Shown here in pieces: positions 56,700 to 64,000 of a stretch of 64,000 bases of DNA (within the stretch, counting starts at the first letter, position 1; every line of letters begins with the position of its first letter). The stretch is from NCBI RefSeq assembly GCF_003226555.1, contig NZ_QKQS01000003.1, positions 62,001-126,000 on the forward strand. The letters are read 5' to 3'. The notes under the pieces are model-generated. The model was not told the origin of the DNA and did not search any database. It saw only the letters and a list, made by a program, of their open reading frames with translations. A program made the position numbers and the translations under genes. Origin of the DNA: Rhodopseudomonas palustris. GTDB lineage: Bacteria; Pseudomonadota; Alphaproteobacteria; Rhizobiales; Xanthobacteraceae.

Positions 56700-57946
56700 T
56701 GCCGTCCCCAGCCCGCGCGGTGCCTGCAGCGGAAGGTCTGTCGCTGGGACGCATTCTGGTCGTCATCGGCGGAATCTATACAGCGCAGAGCGTGGTCGGC
56801 GGATTGACGTTCCAGGGCATTCCGAGCGTGCTTCGCTCCGAAGGCGTCGCACTGGACGTGATCGGTCTGGTATCCATCGCCATGACGCCATGGGCTTTGA
56901 AGTTTCTGTGGGCGCCTTACGTCGAGCGTTACCGGCTGTCGGAGGGGCGCCGCTCGCGGCAAATCGTGGTGATCGGCGAGGCCATCGTGGCGCTCGCGCT
57001 GCTGTTGCTGGCGGCGGTCGGCCCGCACGATAAGGTCTGGCTGTTCGTGACGCTGGGTCTGATCGCGCTTTCATCGGCCACGGTCGATATCGCCTGCGAT
57101 GCTTTTGCCATCGAGCAGTTACCTTCACGTCATCGCGGTTGGGGAAACATCGCGCAGGTCGGCGGGGGCTATTTCGGCCTGGTTTTCGGCAGCGGGCTGT
57201 TTCTCGTTCTCGTCGCCACGGTTGGCTGGCAAGGCGCGGCCGCCGCGATGGCCAGTCTGATCGTCGTGCTGACGCTGCCGTTTGCCCTGACACGTGAACC
57301 GCAGTCGGCGGCTCGGCCGCAGACCGCGCATCGCCCCAGTCTTGGCTTTGCGCTGTCGCGGCCGGAAGTGCGCTACGGCCTGTTGCTGACGGTCGCGTTC
57401 GAGATCGGGGTTCGTCTGACCCAAGGCATGATCGGTCCATTCCTTGTAGACGTCGGTATCGATCTTGCGACGCTCGGCATCCTCAACGGCATCGGCGGGA
57501 CCATCGCCGGATTGGCGGGGACGTTGGTCGGCGGCGTGATGGTGCGATGGCTCAGGCCACGGCGCGCGGTGCTGCTCGCGGCGACGCTTCAGGCGGCGGT
57601 TCTGATCGTGCTGGCGCTGGTGGTGATGGCCGGCGTCCAGAGCTACATGGCGCTGGTTACGATCGCGATCCTCCAAACCGCCAGCATGGCCGCGGGTTTC
57701 GTGGCGCTGTATTCGCTGCTCATGGGGCTCGCATCGCTGCGGCAGGCGGGGGTCGACTTCACGTTGTTTCAATGCGCCGACGCGGCCATCGCCGGCGTCG
57801 CCGGCTTCGGCGCGGGCGTGGTGGCGCAACATCTGGGCTTTGGCTGGTGTTTCGCGGTGGCGGCGACCTTGGCTGTAACGGGGGCTGCTGTGGTCGGCGT
57901 TCTGCTGCGCGGCTTGCCGCAACCGGCGCTGGAGCCTGCGCAATGA
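56699..57946 (+). CDS. MFS transporter, RhtX/FptX/YbtX-like siderophore importer
   Basis: This 415-residue, ~12-helix MFS protein belongs by its 'GLTFQGIPSVLRSEGVALDVIGLVSIAMTPWALKFLWAPYVERY' opening to the AmpG/RhtX-like group. That group carries siderophores across the inner membrane without ABC transport (FptX for pyochelin, RhtX for rhizobactin). It overlaps the upstream receptor gene and the downstream flavoenzyme gene. Confidence 0.88.
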   Translation: MPSPARAVPAAEGLSLGRILVVIGGIYTAQSVVGGLTFQGIPSVLRSEGVALDVIGLVSIAMTPWALKFLWAPYVERYRLSEGRRSRQIVVIGEAIVALALLLLAAVGPHDKVWLFVTLGLIALSSATVDIACDAFAIEQLPSRHRGWGNIAQVGGGYFGLVFGSGLFLVLVATVGWQGAAAAMASLIVVLTLPFALTREPQSAARPQTAHRPSLGFALSRPEVRYGLLLTVAFEIGVRLTQGMIGPFLVDVGIDLATLGILNGIGGTIAGLAGTLVGGVMVRWLRPRRAVLLAATLQAAVLIVLALVVMAGVQSYMALVTIAILQTASMAAGFVALYSLLMGLASLRQAGVDFTLFQCADAAIAGVAGFGAGVVAQHLGFGWCFAVAATLAVTGAAVVGVLLRGLPQPALEPAQ

Positions 57947-59100
57947 AGACGCCGCTTGCAGTGATCGTCGGCGCCGGCGTTGCCGGGCTCGCGGCGGCGT
58001 GGTGGCTTCAGCGTATTGGATGGCGCACCCTCATCGTCGAGCGGTCCGGAAGCCTGCGCGATAGCGGTTACATGATCGGCCTGTCCGGGCCGGGCTACGA
58101 CGCTGTCACTCGGATGGGTCTGTTGCCGCTTCTGCAATCTGCTTCTTATGAGATCAACGAGAACGTCTACCGCGACCGCCACGGGAAGGAGATTCTGCGG
58201 CTGCGCTATCGCGATGTTCTGCGCGGGCTGCCTTACCTCGCGGTTCGCCGTTCCGACCTGGTCGACGTCATGCGGGAGGCGATCAACTCGGATACCGAGA
58301 TCCGCCTCGGCACAACCGTGACCACAATCACCGAGACGGCGGACTTGGTGACAGTTGGCTTGAGCGACGGGACCACGATCAAAGCCGATCTGCTGATCGG
58401 AGCCGATGGCGTTCGTTCCGCCTGCCGGCAGACGCTATTTGGCAATGCTGACTGTCTCGTGCCCCTCGGTTATCGATTTGCGGTCTATGATATCGATGTC
58501 AGCGTTCCGATCGATGCCGATTTTTTGTCGTATACCGAGCCTGGCCATCTCGCCGAATACTATGCCCTGAAAGATGGTCACCTCGCAGCCATGCATGTCT
58601 GGCGCGATGTCGATTCATCCTGGCTGCCGCCCGAGCAACGTTGGGCGTTGCTCGATCGGGTCGTCGCACGCAGTCATCTCGATGTTCGCCGTTTCATGGA
58701 GATGGCGCGTAGTGGGCCGCCGCCGACCCTCGACAGCTTGATCCTTGTAGACCTACCGCGGTGGTCGAAGGGACGAGTGACCCTGCTCGGTGACTCCGCT
58801 CATTGTCTGACGCTCGTGTCCGGACAGGGAGCCGGCATGGCAATCGCTTCGGCAGAGTTGTTGGCACAGGCATTGGCGCGCACCTCTGTTCCAGAGGCTC
58901 TTCGGCAGCACGATGCCAGCCTTCGACCTGCGATCCACCGTCTGCAACTACGCAGCCGGCGAATGGCAACGATGTTCATCCCGAACAGTGCCGCGGGTTT
59001 CTATGTTCGTAACCTGATCCTTCGTCATATGCCGCGTCCATGGTTGGGACGGTATCTTGCCAGCGCGGCCCGAAGTGAAGTCTCGCTGATCTCGTCCTAG
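57943..59100 (+). CDS. FAD-dependent monooxygenase
   Basis: This 385-residue class A flavoprotein monooxygenase has the FAD motif 'VIVGAGVAGLAAAWWLQ', 'LLIGADGVRSACRQ' and 'VTLLGDSAHC...SGQGAGMAIASAELLAQAL'. It forms a three-gene operon with a siderophore receptor and MFS importer. A role in oxidising the imported siderophore, to release iron or to use it as carbon source, is inferred. The alternative is a ring hydroxylase unlinked to iron. Confidence 0.85.
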   Translation: MKTPLAVIVGAGVAGLAAAWWLQRIGWRTLIVERSGSLRDSGYMIGLSGPGYDAVTRMGLLPLLQSASYEINENVYRDRHGKEILRLRYRDVLRGLPYLAVRRSDLVDVMREAINSDTEIRLGTTVTTITETADLVTVGLSDGTTIKADLLIGADGVRSACRQTLFGNADCLVPLGYRFAVYDIDVSVPIDADFLSYTEPGHLAEYYALKDGHLAAMHVWRDVDSSWLPPEQRWALLDRVVARSHLDVRRFMEMARSGPPPTLDSLILVDLPRWSKGRVTLLGDSAHCLTLVSGQGAGMAIASAELLAQALARTSVPEALRQHDASLRPAIHRLQLRSRRMATMFIPNSAAGFYVRNLILRHMPRPWLGRYLASAARSEVSLISS

Positions 59101-59239
59101 ATGGACTGCTTGCGCGAGCAAGGCGACAAATGCCAGGGCGGTGCCGCGCTGGCACCAGGCCGGTGCCGTACCGGCCCAGCGAGCGACGGCGGCTATGGCT
59201 GCTGTGCCGGGAGGAGCTCCATGATCGGCGGCGGGTCCA

Positions 59240-59430
59240 CATAGCGACCGCGGCAGCCAGTATCTCGATCAAATGTACCGAGCGTCCAGCCGAAGCCGGC
59301 ATCGAACCTTCGGGCGGCAGCGTCGACGATTCCGACGACGATGCTATCGCCGGAACCATCAATGGCCTCGACCAAGCCGAAGTGATCCATCACGCCGGCC
59401 GAAGCGGAGCAACGTTACGACGCTATGCTG
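59240..59430 (+). pseudogene. Degenerate IS3-family transposase (OrfB) fragment
   Basis: A fragment of an IS3-family DDE transposase remains. One frame reads 'HSDRGSQYL' (59240-59266), the catalytic Asp block. A frameshift follows, and another frame continues 'ISIKCTERPAEAGIEP...' and 'AIAGTINGLDQAEVIH', clearly eroded from the usual 'YTERLAEAGIEPS.GS.GDSYDNALAE.INGL.KAEVIH'. The conserved tail (about 'RRGPW...WFNNRRL') is gone. It marks old mobile-element activity at the right edge of the iron operon. Confidence 0.85.
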
Positions 59431-59522
59431 GAACCACCGGCCATGGCTGCATCGGTCAATCCAAACAGCCTCCGGCAAATCGGAGGGGTGAGCTTCGATG
59501 AGCTGACGTCAGATGGCGTAGA

Positions 59523-59738
59523 TCAGTTGCAGGAAAAGCGTTTCACCGCGTGCTTGGTGACGAAACCATAGCCGCAGGTGTCGCAGGTCCACAGGTAGCT
59601 CACCACGCTCTCGGTGAGATACGCCGATGCTTCGGCCGCGACCATCGAGTCGGCGCAGACCGGGCAGGTGGGAAGATCGCTGCCGCGTGGTGCGGGACGA
59701 GGAACGTTGGTCGACAGGACTTCAGCAATCGCCGGCAT
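59523..59738 (-). CDS. Small zinc-ribbon-like protein
   Basis: This 71-residue protein starts at ATG 59738 after GAGGAGGT. Two CxxC pairs ('CPVCADSM' and 'CDTCGYGF') 28 residues apart suggest a zinc ribbon. A final cysteine is in 'RFSCN'. There is no signal peptide. Function is unknown; such proteins are found in many genomes of this group. Confidence 0.75.
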   Translation of the reverse strand: MPAIAEVLSTNVPRPAPRGSDLPTCPVCADSMVAAEASAYLTESVVSYLWTCDTCGYGFVTKHAVKRFSCN

Positions 59739-60145
59739 CGTGACCTCCTCATCATTCAAAGCGTTGGACCTGATTGTTCGGTGGATCTGATCGCTCAGAC
59801 ACATGTTCGACCGAAGTGATCACCACCTCAGTTGCACGAACTATACACTCGGAACTCTGACGATGTCGCAACACAAATGCGTTCGTTTTGAGAAATTCGA
59901 TTCTGCACTGCACGCCCTGGACGAGACAGTGTGGCGAACTCTCGATTTCGAACACAGACGTTAGCGATTCAATTACTATTGCGGCTGGAAAGAGGGCGTG
60001 ATCAACCGGTGACGAAGCCTGTCCGAGCTGAGTCTTGTGCGTCGCGAAGCGCAGCAGTTGCTCAGCGGGGGCGGAGCTTGATCGCCGGTCATTCGACGAG
60101 TCACTTCAACGCCTTAAGTCTGCTCAACCTGCCGAGAAAGCCGCC
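59739..60145. other. 407-bp divergent intergenic region
   Basis: This gap lies between the zinc-ribbon gene (-) and the BrnA-like gene (+). The stretch 59780-59980 is AT-richer than its surroundings and likely carries promoters in both directions. Open frames in it, such as 59931-60179, look like chance. I see no hairpin or known operator that I can support. Confidence 0.4.
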
Positions 60146-60391
60146 ATGTCGCAGCCGCCCCGTCGCCCCCGCACGCTGAACGATGCCCGCACCGAGGCGG
60201 AGGCCGCCTTCAAGAAGGTCACCGCCAAGCCGGTGGAAGCGCCGCCGAAGCGTCAGGCGTTGCCCGGCGTGAAGGAGATGGTGTCGTTGCGGATCGATCA
60301 GGCCGTGCTGGAGCATTTCCAGGAAGGCGGCCCGGGCTGGCAGGACCGCATCAACGCGGCGCTGCGCAAGGCCGCCGGGCTCGACGATTAG
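60146..60391 (+). CDS. BrnA antitoxin-like protein, no toxin partner beside it
   Basis: This 81-residue protein ends with 'KEMVSLRIDQAVLEHFQEGGPGWQDRINAALRKAAG', very like the BrnA antitoxin family, a ribbon-helix-helix DNA-binding domain. BrnA normally follows brnT, a toxin gene. No such frame is upstream within 400 bp, so this is an orphan regulator or lone antitoxin. It converges on the EamA gene with a 4-bp overlap. Confidence 0.8.
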   Translation: MSQPPRRPRTLNDARTEAEAAFKKVTAKPVEAPPKRQALPGVKEMVSLRIDQAVLEHFQEGGPGWQDRINAALRKAAGLDD

Positions 60392-61278
60392 GACGAGCGC
60401 CGGATCGGGGCGACTGCGGGCGGCCGCGGCGCGCCTCGCAGATTGAGCAGATTGCCGGTCAGGATCAGCGCAGCGCCGATCACCGTGAAGGCGTCGAGGC
60501 GCTCGCCGTAGATCAGCCAACCGGCCGTGGCCGACAGCGGCACCCGCAGGAAGTCCATCGGCACCACCACGGTGGCGTCCGCATTGGTCAGCGCCCGCGC
60601 CATGCAGTAGTGCGAAAACGTGCCGCAGAACGCCAGGATCACGATCCAGATCCAGGCATAGGCAGAGGGCCATTGCCACAGCCACAGCGCCGGAACGAGG
60701 CCCGCGGCGCTCTGGATGATCAGCATCCAGAAGATGATCGCGAGCGTGCTCTCGGTGCGGGTCAGCGACTTCATCAGGGTGACCGAGATTCCGAATCCGA
60801 CTGCGGCGCCGAGCGCGATCAACTGGCCCGGATCGACCGAAGAGGTCGCGGGTCGCACGATGACCACGACGCCGATCAGCCCGAGCACGATCGCCGTGAT
60901 CTTCCAGACGTTCATGTGCTCGCCGAGGAAGGTCGCGGCCAGGATCGCGATCCAGATCGGCATCGTGAACTCGATCGACACCACCTGGGCGATCGAGATC
61001 AGCGTCAGCGCGTAGAACCAGCCGAGCTGCGCGGCGTAATGCACCAGATTGCGGCTCAGATGCGCCAGGGGCCGCGATGTCGCCATCGCAGTCAGCCCGC
61101 CGAATCTGTGGATCAGCGGGTACAGCATCGCGAACCCGATCAGCGAGCGCAGCTCCATTACCTGGAACACGTTCAGCTCGCGCAGCGTCTCGCGGCCGGC
61201 GACGGCGACGATCACCATCAGCGCCAGCCAGCCGGCCATCCACAGCGCGGCTTTTAGGATCGAGGGAGAGCTGGTCAT
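60388..61278 (-). CDS. EamA-family (DMT) membrane transporter
   Basis: This 296-residue protein has ten hydrophobic segments in two EamA repeats, with 'MELRSLIGFAMLYPLIHRFGG' and 'VVPMDFLRVPLSATAGWLIYGE'. Such exporters move amino acids or other metabolites; the substrate is not apparent. The ATG at 61278 was preferred because it precedes the first helix, but upstream in-frame starts exist. Confidence 0.85.
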   Translation of the reverse strand: MTSSPSILKAALWMAGWLALMVIVAVAGRETLRELNVFQVMELRSLIGFAMLYPLIHRFGGLTAMATSRPLAHLSRNLVHYAAQLGWFYALTLISIAQVVSIEFTMPIWIAILAATFLGEHMNVWKITAIVLGLIGVVVIVRPATSSVDPGQLIALGAAVGFGISVTLMKSLTRTESTLAIIFWMLIIQSAAGLVPALWLWQWPSAYAWIWIVILAFCGTFSHYCMARALTNADATVVVPMDFLRVPLSATAGWLIYGERLDAFTVIGAALILTGNLLNLRGAPRPPAVAPIRRSS

Positions 61279-61467
61279 CGCGGCGGTTTGGCTCGTTGAT
61301 GGCGTCGGCGTTTCCTTGCAGCGCTCTATCTTCGACAACGGCAGGCTTGGCAACCGCCGCACCGAAGAGGTCCGCCTGCGCCCGCTGCGGTTGATTTCCG
61401 CCGCCGCTTGTGCGCGCAATCGCGTTCAAAGCGGCGAACAAGCCGGATGCCAAGGGAGGATCGGAGG

Positions 61468-61869
61468 ATGCGGGTGCTGCAACCGGACGGATGGGCGAAG
61501 CCGCGAGGCTTCTCACACGGCGTTGCCTTCAGTGGGCCCGGTCAGTGGCTGGTGCTGGCGGGCCAGACGGGGACCAACGATCAGGGCGAATACGAATCGG
61601 ACGACCTCGCTGCCCAGGTCGGCGCAGCGCTGCGGCGTGTCATCCGGCTGCTGGCCGACGCCGGCGCCGGGCCGGAGCACATCGTGCGGCTGACCTGGTA
61701 TCTCACCAGCCGCGCCGAATACGAGGCCGCTGGCGCAGGAATCGGCGCGGCCTGGAAGGAGACGCTGGGGCGGCATTTTCCGCCATCGACGCTACTCTAT
61801 ATCGGCGGGCTGGTCGATGCCCGTGCCAAGGTCGAGCTGGAGGTGACGGCGTTCGTGCCGGCGCGGTAA
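61468..61869 (+). CDS. RidA/YjgF-family protein
   Basis: This 133-residue protein has the Rid fold: 'FSHGVAFSGPGQWLVLAGQTGTND' and 'VRLTWYLTSRAEYEAAG', ending '...VDARAKVELEVTAFVP'. The arginine near the end ('VDARAK') is at the imine-binding place, so enamine/imine deaminase activity is plausible. Start ATG follows AGGATCGGAGG. It is divergent from the EamA gene. Confidence 0.88.
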   Translation: MRVLQPDGWAKPRGFSHGVAFSGPGQWLVLAGQTGTNDQGEYESDDLAAQVGAALRRVIRLLADAGAGPEHIVRLTWYLTSRAEYEAAGAGIGAAWKETLGRHFPPSTLLYIGGLVDARAKVELEVTAFVPAR

Positions 61870-61959
61870 CGTCGCCTGAACGACTTAGCCTTGCGGATGC
61901 TTGCCAGCGCGGCCGGTTTCGGCCAATCAGCCGCGAGCTTTTCCAAGGAGTTTCATTCG

Positions 61960-62163
61960 ATGACCCAGCGCTCGACCTCGGCCGATTTCGTCACCGCCTT
62001 CGCCACCGGCTGGCCGGAGAATCAGCCGGAGGTGATGATCCTGTCGCTGACCACCCAGAAGGGTGTGCAGGACTTCGCCCTGACCAAGGAGCAGGCGCTG
62101 CTGGTGGCCAAGACCATCAAGCGCACCGCGACCGCGCTGGCAGCGCCGAAGGCGAGAGCCTGA
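61960..62163 (+). CDS. Small conserved-looking protein of unknown function
   Basis: This 67-residue protein begins at ATG 61960 after AAGGAG. It has no signal peptide, and the part 'EVMILSLTTQKGVQDFALTKEQALLVAKTIKRTA' is well formed, suggesting a small alpha/beta domain. It is downstream of the RidA-like gene by 90 bp. I do not recognise it. Confidence 0.6.
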   Translation: MTQRSTSADFVTAFATGWPENQPEVMILSLTTQKGVQDFALTKEQALLVAKTIKRTATALAAPKARA

Positions 62164-62218
62164 CTGCAAGTCTGCCGCACGGCAGCCAGCTTGCCGTGGC
62201 AAGCGGGCCCCAAACGAA

Positions 62219-62244
62219 AACCGGGCCCCTTTCGGAGCCCGGTT
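62219..62244 (-). terminator. Intrinsic terminator after pucA
   Basis: On the minus strand, AACCGGGC (62244-62237) pairs with GCCCGGTT (62226-62219) over a 10-nt loop, followed by TTCGTTTGG. It lies 31 bp after the pucA stop and has the stem plus T-rich tail of a Rho-independent terminator. Confidence 0.75.
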
Positions 62245-62274
62245 CGGCAATACCGCTCAGACGAGCAGAATTGA

Positions 62275-62454
62275 TTAGCCGACGTTGACCGACGACTCGA
62301 TCGCCGCGGCCTTGCCGTTCCAGTACTTCGAGAGCCAGGTGGTGTGCGACAGCACGGCGAAGTGCACCAGGATCGCGATCACGGTGACGCTGCCGAGCAG
62401 GAGCGGGAGACCGACGGTCGGCTTCACCACAGTCCAGATACGAGCTTGATTCAT
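62275..62454 (-). CDS. pucA: Light-harvesting complex 2 alpha polypeptide
   Basis: This 59-residue membrane polypeptide '[20 protein letters not shown]' has one transmembrane helix with H31 ('VHFAVL') as B850 bacteriochlorophyll ligand. Y44 and W45 ('SKYWNG') are the residues that give the 850-nm band, unlike low-light types with other residues there. It pairs with pucB upstream (25-bp gap, AAAGGAG ribosome site). Which pucA paralogue it is cannot be told here. Too short for many gene finders. Confidence 0.96.
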   Translation of the reverse strand: MNQARIWTVVKPTVGLPLLLGSVTVIAILVHFAVLSHTTWLSKYWNGKAAAIESSVNVG

Positions 62455-62479
62455 TTTCTATACTCCTTTGGGCAGCTAA

Positions 62480-62623
62480 TTAGTGCAGCCAGGGCGAGTA
62501 AACGTAGGCGAGGAAGTGCGCGACGATCGCGATCGCACCGAAGATGCGGGTGCCATCGATCACGTGCTTGTGGAGCTCTTCGGACTCCTCGACCGTCAGG
62601 CCGGTCAGCGTCTTGTCAGCCAT
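62480..62623 (-). CDS. pucB: Light-harvesting complex 2 beta polypeptide
   Basis: This 47-residue polypeptide has the polar N-terminus '[20 protein letters not shown]', a single helix with the B850 His in '[15 protein letters not shown]', and an earlier His ('LHKHVIDG') in the B800 region. The ATG at 62623 follows GAGG. pucA follows on the same strand. Together they form the antenna ring of a purple phototroph. Confidence 0.96.
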   Translation of the reverse strand: MADKTLTGLTVEESEELHKHVIDGTRIFGAIAIVAHFLAYVYSPWLH

Positions 62624-62994
62624 TTTGAGACCTCATAATGGGGTTTCTTGCGCATCGCCGAGCCGCGGTGCGGCCCTCGATGGCGCGCATATTGACCGGC
62701 TCCCCCGCGCCGAACATTGAGCAGGAACAAATTTTCGTGAGCAGTGCGTGATCCGTTGGTCGTAAGGCGGTTGGGAACTTTGGTTTCGCGCTGCCTGGCA
62801 GCCGCCGCACGAGGCCAGCCCACGGATGAAGCGGCCGCAAATGACCGCTGAACCGCGTCGCTTCCGCGCGCCGAGGCCATGCTCAATTCAATGCGGGAGA
62901 AGGGACGGCCGTGGTCGACGCCGAACGGCGACGCTGCTCATCGACGAGCCGCCACAACGTCTGGGCTGCACAATACATGACTATTCAAGACGGA
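62624..62994. other. 371-bp region upstream of pucB
   Basis: This stretch lies between tRNA-Lys and pucB, both on the minus strand, and should contain the puc promoter. I looked for the TGT-N12-ACA repeats of PpsR/CrtJ and for FNR half-sites and found no clean copy. Open frames across it (for instance 62826-63032) show no family features. Confidence 0.4.
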
Positions 62995-63070
62995 TGGTGA
63001 GCGCGGAGGGACTCGAACCCTCGACCCCATGATTAAAAGTCACGTGCTCTACCGGCTGAGCTACGCGCTC
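62995..63070 (-). tRNA. tRNA-Lys (anticodon TTT)
   Basis: On the minus strand the cloverleaf begins GAGCGCG (63070-63064) and closes with CGCGCTC, then the discriminator A and an encoded CCA (62998-62995). The D arm GCTC...GAGC, anticodon arm CGTGA-CTTTTAA-TCATG with anticodon TTT, and T arm GAGGG-TTCGAGT-CCCTC are all paired. The encoded CCA gives a 76-nt gene. Confidence 0.97.
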
Positions 63071-63224
63071 ACGTGAGGCGCTGTGTAGGGGGCAGGGCCG
63101 GCGGGGTCAATACCCGCGGTGACCGCAGTTGCCTCGACCCAAGCCGAATTGGCTCAAGCCCACAGCTATTTATCCAATCTTCCTCGTGCAACCATTCAGC
63201 TTGCGCCGGCGGCTCCGATCGCCG

Positions 63225-64000
63225 TCAAGCGTCCCGCTGAAGATCGGAGCCGACTTTCTGCGGCGCCGGGATCGGGGTCGGCAGCGCCACCGGGCGCAGG
63301 CCGATCAATTCGGCGGTCCGCACCGCAGTCGCAGTCCACCAGCCGAACTGGTTGATTCGCGAGTTCTCGAGAATCGCGATCGCCACCGCGGCCAGGAACG
63401 GCAGACTCTGCAGCACCAGGACGCCGGCGAAGATGTAGATCTCGGTAATCTGGATGTTGCTGTTGGAGACCACCAGGATCGCGGCGCCGATCAGCAGCAG
63501 CACGCCGATCACCGCCTCCCAGAACGCCTGGAATTCGACCGACATCATCGTCAGTCCGCCCTTGGAGGTGCGGGCGAAGGCGAGGTGCTCGGTGATCAGG
63601 CCCTGGGCAACGGCGCGCGACACCGTCCACTGCACCGACATCGCTGCGATCATCGCGCCCAGCATCTGCGGCACGCCGACCTTCACCCGCAGCCGGTACA
63701 GCACCAGGAAGTGCGCCAGCGTCACGATGAACGAGGCGATGATCGGCAGGGTCAGGATCTTGTCGGGAATCGCGATGTCGGCGAAGGCGACGATCGGCAC
63801 CCAGATCAGGTTGAGAATCGCCACCACCACGCCGAGGCTTTCGGCGCCGAGCCAGTTCAGCCAACCGACGCCGAACTCACGGCGCTGGTCGCGGGAGAGG
63901 CGGCTGTTGCCGGGCAGGAATCGCCGCCAGTGCTTCTTGATGATCTGGAAGCCGCCATAGGCCCAGCGATGGCGCTGCTTCTTGAACGCCTCGTAGGTGT
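63225..64000 (-). CDS. Family 2 glycosyltransferase, C-terminal part cut by window edge
   Basis: About 257 C-terminal residues are visible. 'QRHRWAYGG' near the right edge is the QxxRW signature of processive GT2 enzymes (cellulose/beta-glycan synthase type), and 4-5 membrane helices follow. The start lies beyond position 64000, so the full length is unknown. A beta-glycan or exopolysaccharide product is inferred from the motif. Confidence 0.88.
   Translation of the reverse strand, partial: TYEAFKKQRHRWAYGGFQIIKKHWRRFLPGNSRLSRDQRREFGVGWLNWLGAESLGVVVAILNLIWVPIVAFADIAIPDKILTLPIIASFIVTLAHFLVLYRLRVKVGVPQMLGAMIAAMSVQWTVSRAVAQGLITEHLAFARTSKGGLTMMSVEFQAFWEAVIGVLLLIGAAILVVSNSNIQITEIYIFAGVLVLQSLPFLAAVAIAILENSRINQFGWWTATAVRTAELIGLRPVALPTPIPAPQKVGSDLQRDA

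Noticed and set aside
59130-59501. 123-codon open frame after the FAD monooxygenase
   Set aside because: It is the decayed IS3-family transposase read in mixed frames, so it is listed as a pseudogene instead.
62624-62994. PpsR/CrtJ site before pucB
   Set aside because: No clean TGT-N12-ACA repeat was found by eye in this stretch.
1-64000. CRISPR arrays, rRNA genes, prophage or replication origin
   Set aside because: No regularly spaced repeats, rRNA sequence, phage structural gene cluster or dnaA-box cluster was seen.

Overview
The window looks like chromosomal DNA from a purple non-sulfur alphaproteobacterium, most likely Rhodopseudomonas palustris or a close relative. The signs are high-GC coding sequence, the alphaproteobacterial order dusB-ntrB-ntrC-ntrY-ntrX-dat-hfq-hflX, a fused ispDF gene, and a light-harvesting complex 2 gene pair (pucB-pucA) near the right end. 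This assignment comes from recognising gene families and order; no database search was run.

Layout. Positions 1-20.8 kb are mostly housekeeping: cinA (partial), ispDF, the nitrogen-regulation block, hfq, hflX, gyrA, coaD, two cyclophilins, queA and tgt. Positions 20.9-44.3 kb form a block with a cobalamin (vitamin B12) theme. It holds four cobalamin riboswitches. They lead (i) a TonB-dependent receptor / FhuF-like reductase / SbmA-BacA-type ABC transporter operon, (ii) nrdA-nrdB, a B12-independent class I ribonucleotide reductase whose small subunit has class Ic residues, (iii) nrdD-glycyl radical subunit-nrdG, the class III reductase with its glycyl-radical domain on a separate small gene, and (iv) metE, the B12-independent methionine synthase. 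Between riboswitches (iii) and (iv) lie the methylcitrate cycle genes (prpD, prpC, prpB) with their regulator, and queH. These are B12-independent alternatives to methylmalonyl-CoA mutase and to the B12-dependent epoxyqueuosine reductase QueG. The block therefore gathers B12 acquisition and B12-sparing enzymes.

Positions 44.7-53.5 kb hold an apparent nickel-acquisition operon. A TonB-dependent receptor is preceded by a perfect GTATGA-N16-TCATAC palindrome, the classical NikR operator. It is followed by a methyltransferase, a NikA/DppA-type binding protein, two permeases, a fused double ATPase and a second, paralogous methyltransferase. Two methyltransferases around a NikR-type transporter suggest a small-molecule nickelophore and form the most novel-looking system here. 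Positions 53.6-59.1 kb hold an AraC regulator divergent from a TonB receptor / MFS transporter / FAD monooxygenase operon that looks like xenosiderophore use; an eroded IS3-family transposase follows.

Positions 59.5-64 kb return to backbone genes: a small zinc-ribbon protein, a BrnA-like protein, an EamA transporter, a RidA-like protein, pucBA, tRNA-Lys and the C-terminal part of a family 2 glycosyltransferase cut by the window edge.
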